64,000 bases of DNA from Lactobacillus sp. CBA3606 (GTDB lineage Bacteria; Bacillota; Bacilli; Lactobacillales; Lactobacillaceae). A model generated the notes under the pieces. The model ran no database searches. It saw only the letters and a list, made by a program, of their open reading frames with translations, and was not told the DNA's origin. Location: the NCBI RefSeq assembly GCF_002970935.1, contig NZ_CP027194.1:2170001-2234000 (forward strand), read 5' to 3'. A program made the position numbers and the translations under genes. Shown piece after piece: positions 57,383 to 64,000 of this stretch. The first letter of the stretch is position 1. Every line of letters begins with the position of its first letter.

Positions 57383-57619
57383 TTGTATAATTTACTGATG
57401 ACGTTAATATTGGTCGTTTCCGTTTTAATTATTATTGCGGTAATGATGCAACCATCCAAAACAAATGATGCCATGTCTTCATTAACCGGTGGTGCGGATG
57501 ATTTGTTTGCAAAACAAAAGCCCCGTGGTTTTGAAGCCTTCATGCAAAAGGTAACCATGGTATTAGGAATCGCTTTCTTTATCATTGCGTTAGCTTTAGC
57601 ATGGTACTCATCGAAGTAA
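57383..57619 (+). CDS. secG: Preprotein translocase subunit SecG
   Basis: 78-residue membrane protein of the SecYEG translocon. Two helices (residues 2-22 and about 56-76) flank the conserved loop PSKTNDAMSSLTGGADDLFAKQKPRGF. Starts with TTG, with AGGAGG upstream. Immediately before the esterase, rnr and smpB genes, the conserved order in Firmicutes. Confidence 0.93.
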   Translation: MYNLLMTLILVVSVLIIIAVMMQPSKTNDAMSSLTGGADDLFAKQKPRGFEAFMQKVTMVLGIAFFIIALALAWYSSK

Positions 57620-57625
57620 TCAACC

Positions 57626-57656
57626 GTCCTCCTGTGATTTCAGGAGGCTTTTTTTT
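57626..57656 (+). terminator. secG terminator
   Basis: CCTCCTG TGATTT CAGGAGG then C and eight T. Confidence 0.85.
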
Positions 57657-57671
57657 AAAGAAGGTGTCGAG

Positions 57672-58427
57672 GTGTTTAAACGACCAGAACCATTTTTCTT
57701 TGAACATAGTGAACGTGTTGTCATTTTGCTCCATGCTTATGCGGGTAGTGCTAACGATGTGCGCATGCTAGCTCGGGGCTTAGAACGGGCGGACTACAGT
57801 ATCTATGCGCCACAGTTTACCGGGCATGGGACTGGTCAGCCAAGCGATATTGTGACCCAAGGCTCGCCAGAACAATGGTGGCAAGATACGCAAGCAGCAA
57901 TTTCATTTGTGCGGCAAAAAGGCTATACTAAAATTAGTATTTTCGGTTTGTCGCTTGGTGGCATTTTTGCAACGAAAGCGTTGGCCGATGATTCGCAGTT
58001 GTTAGGTGGGGGAACTTTTAGCTCGCCAATTTTTCCAAGTGCGCATAGTCAGGTGCCAGCGATGTTCATGCAATTAAGTCAGCAACAACTTGTGCGAGCA
58101 GGTCAATCGTCAACGGAACAGACGACACAGCTGGCAGCGTTAAAGCCCGCCATGTTAGCCCAGTTACACGCAATTGAGCAATTTACAGCGACACAAGTGC
58201 GGCCACAGTTATCGCAGTTAACCCGGCCTTTTTTCATCGGGCAGGGCGGCCAAGATGAGTTAATCGATGCCACCGTCGCACAACAACTGCGCCAGCATTT
58301 ATTAGCGCAACAAGTACCGGTTGATTATCATTGGTATGCCACTGCTGGACATGTCATCACGGTCAATATTGCGCATCATCAATTAGAACAAGATGTCTTA
58401 AAGTATTTAAAAACTATTTATGAATAA
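57672..58427 (+). CDS. Carboxylesterase, alpha/beta hydrolase
   Basis: 251-residue serine esterase of the Est30/YvaK type, which usually sits between secG and rnr. Nucleophile S94 in GLSLGG, oxyanion-side LLHAYAGS, catalytic Asp in GQGGQDELID and His in TAGHVITV. GTG start with AAGGTG upstream. No signal peptide, so cytosolic. Natural substrate unknown; relatives hydrolyse short-chain esters. Confidence 0.87.
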   Translation: MFKRPEPFFFEHSERVVILLHAYAGSANDVRMLARGLERADYSIYAPQFTGHGTGQPSDIVTQGSPEQWWQDTQAAISFVRQKGYTKISIFGLSLGGIFATKALADDSQLLGGGTFSSPIFPSAHSQVPAMFMQLSQQQLVRAGQSSTEQTTQLAALKPAMLAQLHAIEQFTATQVRPQLSQLTRPFFIGQGGQDELIDATVAQQLRQHLLAQQVPVDYHWYATAGHVITVNIAHHQLEQDVLKYLKTIYE

Positions 58428-58446
58428 TAAAAAAATGAGGTAAATA

Positions 58447-60867
58447 ATGTCAGAATCTAACTTACAAGAACAAATCCTGACTTTTTTGCAAACTCATCCC
58501 GACCGCAGCTATAGTGTTGAACGGTTAAGCGATGAATTGCATTTTACAGGATCAACGGCGTTCACTTTCTTAGTCAAAGAACTTGCTAATATGGAACGCA
58601 CGAAACTGGTCACTACGGACGATCACGATCAATTCAAAATCGTCCAAGCAACTAAACTAGTCGATGGGTCTTTTCATGGAAATGATAAGGGGTTTGGGTT
58701 CGTGCGCTATGATCCCGAACTACCTGATATTTATATCAATCCAGACAATACGATGTTTGCTTTCACTGGTGATGATGTCCAAGTTGAGATCATCCGGCCA
58801 GCAAAGCCCGGCTCTGATCGCGGCCCTGAAGGTAAAATCGTCAGCATTACACAACGTAACTACTCTCAAATCGTGGGCGCTTTTGTGCCTAGTACCGAAA
58901 ATGCAGGTTTTATTGGGAAAGTTGAGATTAAAGAAAAGAAACTTTCTAAATATGAACTTTTAATTACGGCACAAGGGTTACACCCAACGGAAGGCGAAGT
59001 TATTATCGCTGAAGTTGCGGCCTACCCAGATGCCCAACATCCGACTCGAATTGTTGGTTTGGCGAAACAAGTCATCGGGAGTGTTGATGATCCTGGGATG
59101 GACGTTTTACAAGTGGTCTACCAACATGATGTCCCTTCAGTCTTTCCAGAAGAAGTGACGGATGAAGCTAATCGGATTCCAGATTATGTCACAGAAGCCG
59201 ATAAAGCTGGCCGGAATGACTTGACAGATCAGCCATTGGTGACCATTGATGGCGCCGAATCGAAAGACTTGGATGACGCGGTTGTGGCCTGGAAATTACC
59301 AAATGGTAACTTCCATTTAGGGGTCCACATTGCGGATGTGAGTCATTATGTGACTGAAAATTCTGAACTAGACCGGGAAGCCTTTAAGCGTGGTACCTCA
59401 GTTTATTTAACTGATCGTGTTATTCCAATGTTGCCACGGCGCTTATCTAATGGGATCTGCTCACTGAATCCAGATGTTGAACGCTTAGCCATGAGTTGCG
59501 AAATGGAAATTGATCAACAAGGGAACATCGTTAATCATAAGATTTCACAAAGTGTGATTAAATCGCATGCACGGATGACTTATGATGGGGTTAACCAGAT
59601 TTTGGAAGCCCATGATCCTAAAACCCGGGAAAAGTATGCAGATTTAGTGGATATGTTTGATACGATGGGTGACTTACACCGTATTTTATATAAACACCGT
59701 CGGCACCGCGGGGCAATTGATTTTGATGATAATGAAGCCAAAATTATCGTTGACGAAACGGGTCACCCAATCGATATCCAACTCCGTGTGCGGGGATTAG
59801 CTGAACGGATGATTGAAAGTTTCATGTTAGCTGCTAATGAAACGGTCGCAAAGCATTATAGCTTATTAAAAGTGCCTTTCATTTATCGGGTGCATGAAAC
59901 GCCTGACAGTGACCGGATGCTCAGCTTCTTCGAATTTGTCACTAACTTTGGGGTTAATGTGACGGGTAGTTCTAAGGATGTTAAGCCCAAGATGTTACAA
60001 GATGTGTTAAAGAAAGTTGCTGGCAAGCCTGAAGAAGCCATGGTTTCAGTCATGATGTTGCGGAGTATGAAGCAAGCCCGCTATGCCGACCAATCATTAG
60101 GACATTTCGGGTTAGCAGCGCCTTATTATACCCACTTTACCTCGCCAATTCGCCGTTATCCGGATATGATGGTGCACCGTTTGATTCGGCATTATGATGA
60201 AAATGGTACTGGGGAAGATGCCCGTGCTAAGTATCGGGACAATTTACCAAATATTGCGACTACGACGTCAGAGAATGAACGACGTGGTGTTGACACGGAA
60301 CGTGATGTTGATTCCATGAAGAAAGCTGAATTTATGGCGGACCATGTTGGTGAAAAGTTTGATGCCGTGATTGATTCCGTAATGAAGTTTGGCCTTTTCG
60401 TTGAATTAGAAAATACGGTTGAAGGTCTGGTTCACATCAGCGTGATGGATGATGACTATTACGAATATGTTGAAAAGCAGTTGGCATTAGTCGGTCGTAA
60501 GACGAAGCGGACGTTCCGCATCGGCCAACCAGTCAAGGTTCAATTGATGCGGGTCGATAAGGACCAGCGTGAAGTTGACTTTAAACTATTAAATCCAGAA
60601 GAAGCGCCAAAGACAGATTTATTGCCTAAACGGGAACATCATGATAACTATCGCGGCAATAACCGTCGTGGTGGTAATGGTAACTATCGTCGTAACGGTA
60701 GTAATAACAACAGTAATAATAATCGCAGTGGTAGTCGGTCAAGCAATGGCGGTAATCATAGTACCAATAATAATCACCGCAGCAATAGCACGACTGCCAG
60801 TCATAATAACCACAGTAGCAGCCAAAGTAACAATAATCGTCGGCGGACGACTGATAACCGGCGGTAA
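58447..60867 (+). CDS. rnr: Ribonuclease R
   Basis: 3'-5' exoribonuclease that degrades structured RNA and, with tmRNA-SmpB, non-stop mRNA. 806 residues: N-terminal helix-turn-helix, cold-shock domains from about 75, the RNB catalytic domain with Asp cluster DGAESKDLDDAV, and an S1 domain (VGEKFDAVIDSVMKFGLFVELE). After about residue 720 comes a low-complexity tail of Asn, Arg, Ser and Gly with few lysines, unlike the Lys-rich tail of the E. coli enzyme. Upstream of smpB by 11 bases. Confidence 0.95.
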   Translation: MSESNLQEQILTFLQTHPDRSYSVERLSDELHFTGSTAFTFLVKELANMERTKLVTTDDHDQFKIVQATKLVDGSFHGNDKGFGFVRYDPELPDIYINPDNTMFAFTGDDVQVEIIRPAKPGSDRGPEGKIVSITQRNYSQIVGAFVPSTENAGFIGKVEIKEKKLSKYELLITAQGLHPTEGEVIIAEVAAYPDAQHPTRIVGLAKQVIGSVDDPGMDVLQVVYQHDVPSVFPEEVTDEANRIPDYVTEADKAGRNDLTDQPLVTIDGAESKDLDDAVVAWKLPNGNFHLGVHIADVSHYVTENSELDREAFKRGTSVYLTDRVIPMLPRRLSNGICSLNPDVERLAMSCEMEIDQQGNIVNHKISQSVIKSHARMTYDGVNQILEAHDPKTREKYADLVDMFDTMGDLHRILYKHRRHRGAIDFDDNEAKIIVDETGHPIDIQLRVRGLAERMIESFMLAANETVAKHYSLLKVPFIYRVHETPDSDRMLSFFEFVTNFGVNVTGSSKDVKPKMLQDVLKKVAGKPEEAMVSVMMLRSMKQARYADQSLGHFGLAAPYYTHFTSPIRRYPDMMVHRLIRHYDENGTGEDARAKYRDNLPNIATTTSENERRGVDTERDVDSMKKAEFMADHVGEKFDAVIDSVMKFGLFVELENTVEGLVHISVMDDDYYEYVEKQLALVGRKTKRTFRIGQPVKVQLMRVDKDQREVDFKLLNPEEAPKTDLLPKREHHDNYRGNNRRGGNGNYRRNGSNNNSNNNRSGSRSSNGGNHSTNNNHRSNSTTASHNNHSSSQSNNNRRRTTDNRR

Positions 60868-60887
60868 TTTAGTAGGGGGTGCAGTCG

Positions 60888-61358
60888 ATGGCCAAGCAAC
60901 GAGGTAAGCATCAAGATACTGCCCTTGCTCAAAATCGTAAGGCCCGTCATGATTACGCAGTTGAGGACACTTATGAAGCCGGGATTGCTTTAACAGGGAC
61001 CGAAATTAAGTCGGTGCGGGATCGCCGGGCAAACTTAAAAGATGGTTATGTCCAAATCCGTAATGGTGAAGCCATTATGGTGAATGTGCATATTAGTCCG
61101 TTCAAAGAAGCGAATCGGTTTAACGTGGATCCATTGCGTAGTCGTAAATTACTTTTGCATAAAAAAGAGATCAAAAAGTTGAATGAAGCCACCGCAACTA
61201 AAGGGGTGACGATTATTCCTTTAAAAATGTATCTTAAGCATGGTTTTGCAAAGGTTTTGATTGGCGTGGCCCATGGGAAACGCGAATATGACAAGCGGCA
61301 AGATATTAAAAAACGTGAACAACAGCGTCAGATTGATCGCGTGATGAAACACTATTAG
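60888..61358 (+). CDS. smpB: SsrA-binding protein SmpB
   Basis: tmRNA partner in trans-translation, 156 residues. Conserved start region [43 protein letters not shown] and the Lys/Arg-rich C-terminal tail that enters the decoding channel. ATG 60888 is chosen because AGGGGG sits eight bases before it; a GTG at 60879 is inside the ribosome binding site region. The tmRNA gene itself is not visible in the window. Confidence 0.95.
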   Translation: MAKQRGKHQDTALAQNRKARHDYAVEDTYEAGIALTGTEIKSVRDRRANLKDGYVQIRNGEAIMVNVHISPFKEANRFNVDPLRSRKLLLHKKEIKKLNEATATKGVTIIPLKMYLKHGFAKVLIGVAHGKREYDKRQDIKKREQQRQIDRVMKHY

Positions 61359-61371
61359 AATTTTTATACTT

Positions 61372-61407
61372 AACTAGGATGGCTTAAATGCTGTCCTAGT
61401 TTTTTTG
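61372..61407 (+). terminator. rnr-smpB terminator
   Basis: AACTAGGAT / GTCCTAGTT (one wobble) followed by seven T. Confidence 0.8.
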
Positions 61408-61659
61408 GGTTGACCCAAAAGTGAGCTAGTTTGTATGCTGAACGGAATAAGCCGACTTGGGGGCTCAAAGCGCGCTTCTTAGCGGCTAGTGGTGGTCAAT
61501 TGGCTGTCAGATGACCAAAAAAATTAATAAACACAATAAACCGGCTTTTTCCTCGTTTTCTTCGTTTAAAATTTGGTGCTGATTAAGAAAATGAAGCCAA
61601 GGATAAATGATACCGCAATCATTAAAAATAAATTAGATTATCATTACAGATTGAGTTGG
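61408..61659. other. Intergenic stretch smpB-glnP with no feature recognised
   Basis: About 250 bases with no ORF that has a ribosome binding site. Only a small TTGGGTTGACCCAA palindrome at 61408-61421 stands out; I attach no function to it. Confidence 0.5.
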
Positions 61660-61676
61660 TGAGATCTCATAAACTA

Positions 61677-61693
61677 TGTTATATTTTATGACA
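61677..61693. promoter_or_regulatory. GlnR box overlapping the glnPQ promoter
   Basis: TGTTATATTTTATGACA is a full match to the GlnR/TnrA operator TGTNA-N7-TNACA. It overlaps the extended -10 TGTTATATT (61677-61685), so GlnR binding would block transcription when nitrogen is ample. A perfect palindrome TGAGATCTCA (61660-61669) lies just upstream. Confidence 0.75.
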
Positions 61694-61730
61694 TACCGTT
61701 CAGGTAAAGCGAACTAGGAGGGGTCTCATC

Positions 61731-63167
61731 ATGAAAAAATGGCAGGTTGCAGTAGTCATGCTGCTAGCGGCAGTTGGGAGCTGGTTAACTTTAGCGCCAA
61801 CTGCGCAAGCTAAGACTTACACGATTGCGACAGATACGACTTTTGCACCGTTTGAGTTTCAAGCAAAAGGCGGTAAGTATAAAGGTATTGATATTGATAT
61901 TTTAAAAGCAATTGCTAAGAAAGAACATTTCAAGTACAACTTAAAAGCGATTAGTTTTGGTGCGGCCGTTCAGCAATTGAGTGCCAACCAAGTTGATGGC
62001 GTCATTGCCGGAATGAACATTACGCCGGCACGAAAACAAACCTTTGATTTTTCAACACCGTATTACACATCGGGGGTTGTCATGGCGGTGGCAAAAGGGA
62101 GTAAGATTACTAGTTTTAAAGGTTTAAAGGGGAAAACCGTTGCTTTGAAAACTGGGACGGCGGGCGCGGCCTATGCTAAGTCCATTCAAAGTAAATATGG
62201 GTTTAAAATTAAGTATTTCAATGATTCTAATAACATGTATAACGATGTCAAAGTAGGTAATTCATCAGCCTGTTTTGAAGATTATCCAGTGATGTCATAC
62301 GGGATTAAAAATGGGATTGCGTTAAAGATTGCGTCAAAACAATACGCTGCGGGTGATTATGGCTTTGCCGTTAAAAAAGGCAAAAACACTGAATTATTGA
62401 AGCAATTTAATGCCGGCTTAAAAGCAATTAAAGCGGATGGCACGTATCAAAAAATTGTTAATAAGTATTTACACTCGAGTGAAGCAAAATTAACTGGTGA
62501 AACTGCCAGCAGTCGGACGTTTGTTGGGCTGTTCACGCAGAACTTCAGTACCATCAGCAGTGGGTTGTTGATGACATTAGAGTTAACGGTCATTTCAATT
62601 ATTTTAGCCACTATCTTAGGTATGATTCTAGGCGTCTTAGGCGTGATGCCTGGCAAGCTGGGACCTGCAATTTCTAGCACGATTATTTATATCTTTCGTG
62701 GGATGCCATTAATGGTGTTGGCCTTCTTTATCTATATTGGTTTTCCAGATTTGATTGGGCACGGGTTTAAAATTCCTGCCTTTATCGCTGGGATGGTAAC
62801 GTTGATGCTGAATGAAGGGGCGTATACCGGGGCCTTTGTTAAAGGTGGTTTCCAAGCAGTTGATGCCGGTCAGATGGAGGCGGCTCGCTCACTGGGGTTA
62901 CCTTATTGGACTGCGATGCGCAAAGTCATTATGCCCCAAGGAATTCGCATTATGATTCCGTCATTTATCAACCAATTTATCATTACGTTAAAGGATACGT
63001 CGATTCTATCGGTTATTGGGATTGTTGAATTAACCCAAACCGGGACGTTGATTATTGCCCGTAACTTTGAAGGGTTCAAAATTTGGTTAATGATTGCGAT
63101 TATTTACCTCATTATTATTACTTTATTGACATGGTTATCGAATTGGGTTCAAAGGAGGTTAGGTTAA
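61731..63167 (+). CDS. glnP: Glutamine-type ABC transporter, fused substrate-binding and permease protein
   Basis: 478 residues. A signal segment (1-28) precedes one family 3 amino-acid-binding domain ([34 protein letters not shown]), then from about residue 265 a permease domain with the EAA loop [17 protein letters not shown]. The binding domain stays tethered to the transporter outside the cell, as in lactococcal GlnP, though only one binding domain is present here. AGGAGGGG upstream. Specificity for glutamine is inferred from family and the GlnR box. Confidence 0.87.
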   Translation: MKKWQVAVVMLLAAVGSWLTLAPTAQAKTYTIATDTTFAPFEFQAKGGKYKGIDIDILKAIAKKEHFKYNLKAISFGAAVQQLSANQVDGVIAGMNITPARKQTFDFSTPYYTSGVVMAVAKGSKITSFKGLKGKTVALKTGTAGAAYAKSIQSKYGFKIKYFNDSNNMYNDVKVGNSSACFEDYPVMSYGIKNGIALKIASKQYAAGDYGFAVKKGKNTELLKQFNAGLKAIKADGTYQKIVNKYLHSSEAKLTGETASSRTFVGLFTQNFSTISSGLLMTLELTVISIILATILGMILGVLGVMPGKLGPAISSTIIYIFRGMPLMVLAFFIYIGFPDLIGHGFKIPAFIAGMVTLMLNEGAYTGAFVKGGFQAVDAGQMEAARSLGLPYWTAMRKVIMPQGIRIMIPSFINQFIITLKDTSILSVIGIVELTQTGTLIIARNFEGFKIWLMIAIIYLIIITLLTWLSNWVQRRLG

Positions 63168-63169
63168 CA

Positions 63170-63904
63170 ATGGCTAAAGTCAGTGTGCAAGATTTACACA
63201 AAAGTTATGGGGATAATGAAGTCTTAAAAGGGCTGAATTTAGAAGTTCAGAATAATGAAGTTGTTTGTATGATTGGGCCTTCGGGTTCGGGGAAAAGTAC
63301 TTTTTTGCGCTGCTTAAATGATTTAGAAGTTCCTAGCCAGGGTAAGGTGATTATTAGTGATTATGATTTATCTGATCGGGCTACAAATATTAACCTGGTA
63401 CGGGCTAATATTGGGATGGTTTTTCAACACTTTAATTTATTTCCACATTTAACCGTGTTGCAAAATATTACGTTAGCGCCGATTCAACTCAAAAAAGCCA
63501 CTAAGACAGCCGCTGAAACAGCCGCGCGCAAGTTGTTGGATACAGTTGGCTTGGCAGACAAGGCGGATGCAATGCCACAATCATTATCTGGTGGGCAACA
63601 ACAACGAGTTGCCATTGCCCGTGCTTTAGCCATGCGACCAAAGATCATGTTGTTTGATGAACCGACTTCAGCGTTGGACCCCGAAATGGTGGGCGATGTA
63701 TTAGACGTTATGAAAAAATTAGCGGCTGATGGCATGACGATGATTGTTGTCACGCATGAGATGGGATTTGCTAAAGAAGTCGCCGATCGAGTTGTCTTCA
63801 TGGCCGATGGGTTAATTCAGGAAAGTGGGCGCCCAGCAGATATTTTCGATCATCCGCAAAGTCCACGGTTACAAGATTTCTTGAATAAAGTGATTAATGT
63901 TTAA
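63170..63904 (+). CDS. glnQ: Amino-acid ABC transporter ATP-binding protein GlnQ
   Basis: 244-residue ATPase of the polar amino-acid importer. Walker [10 protein letters not shown] (36-44), Q-loop [12 protein letters not shown], signature LSGGQQQR, Walker [15 protein letters not shown] and switch [18 protein letters not shown] 63170 with AAAGGAGG upstream, which itself lies in the end of glnP; the frame runs on to 63083 but only as overlap. Forms the GlnPQ transporter with the preceding gene. Confidence 0.93.
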   Translation: MAKVSVQDLHKSYGDNEVLKGLNLEVQNNEVVCMIGPSGSGKSTFLRCLNDLEVPSQGKVIISDYDLSDRATNINLVRANIGMVFQHFNLFPHLTVLQNITLAPIQLKKATKTAAETAARKLLDTVGLADKADAMPQSLSGGQQQRVAIARALAMRPKIMLFDEPTSALDPEMVGDVLDVMKKLAADGMTMIVVTHEMGFAKEVADRVVFMADGLIQESGRPADIFDHPQSPRLQDFLNKVINV

Positions 63905-63925
63905 TGGTCCCATGTTTCAGGAGTC

Positions 63926-63972
63926 AAAAAGGCAACTGGTGTTGAGCTTGGCTCAGTACCAGTTGCCTTTTT
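63926..63972 (+). terminator. glnPQ terminator
   Basis: AAAAAGGCAACTGGT (63926-63940) with ACCAGTTGCCTTTTT (63958-63972), perfect 15-base arms. Confidence 0.9.
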
Positions 63973-64000
63973 ATGGAAAATATAATGAGGATGATTTTTG

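Noticed and set aside
60641-60907. 88-codon Val/Ile-rich frame over the rnr end
   Set aside because: A shadow of the low-complexity rnr tail: Asn/Arg codons read in the next frame give Ile/Val runs.

Overview
The window is a low-GC Gram-positive chromosome from the family Lactobacillaceae. Gene order (pst-phoU, hprK-lgt-gpsA-galU, trxB, pgm, uvrBA, rapZ-yvcK-whiA, clpP, rpoN, cggR-gap-pgk-tpiA-eno, secG-est-rnr-smpB) matches the backbone known from the Lactiplantibacillus group, but the proteins I could compare from memory (for example HprK) differ clearly from L. plantarum, so I do not name a species. I see no rRNA, CRISPR array or prophage. The only mobile element is one ISL3-family insertion sequence.

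Layout. 1-3.9 kb: phosphate uptake (pstC partial, pstA, two pstB, phoU). 3.9-4.7 kb: PspC/YvlD-like envelope pair. 4.8-8.6 kb: hprK, lgt, gpsA, galU. 8.7-23 kb: an accessory block containing a stand-alone EAL gene, a frameshifted NADH oxidase, six exopolysaccharide genes resembling the Listeria pss system, trxB, the ISL3 element and a second EAL gene. 23-34.4 kb: DUF421/DUF3290 membrane pair, pgm, a VanX-like dipeptidase, an MFS exporter, an HD hydrolase, uvrBA and luxS. 34.5-41.3 kb: argGH, YbjQ and DUF308 proteins, rapZ-yvcK-whiA. 41.4-44.1 kb: a YjbR protein, then an orphan peptide-binding lipoprotein behind a cysteine-rich leader ORF and a terminator. 44.2-52.5 kb: clpP, tRNA-Arg, rpoN, cggR and lower glycolysis. 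52.9-57.3 kb: pyruvate oxidase, a kinase-like protein and a ClC transporter. 57.4-64 kb: secG, esterase, rnr, smpB and a glutamine-type ABC transporter.

The most interesting unit is the probable cyclic-di-GMP-controlled polysaccharide system at 8.7-23 kb. It encodes a GH8-like lipoprotein, a GT-C-like membrane protein, a DUF2334-like exported protein, a BcsA-like synthase without PilZ, a BcsB-like partner, and a membrane protein whose GGDEF motif is destroyed (DQENP) while an RxxD inhibitory-site motif remains at exactly the canonical five-residue distance. Two EAL proteins with intact catalytic residues bracket it. One of them has a strong promoter followed directly by a near-perfect cre site, suggesting that carbon status feeds into c-di-GMP turnover.

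The second is a probable attenuator at 42.1-42.4 kb: a promoter, a 35-codon ORF with a Cys-Cys-Pro-Cys-Cys run whose codons form one arm of a hairpin, a strong terminator, then the binding-protein gene. Regulatory sites readable directly include GlnR (glnPQ), CtsR (clpP), CggR (cggR-gap), LexA (uvrBA), ArgR-like boxes (argGH) and cre (pox, EAL gene).
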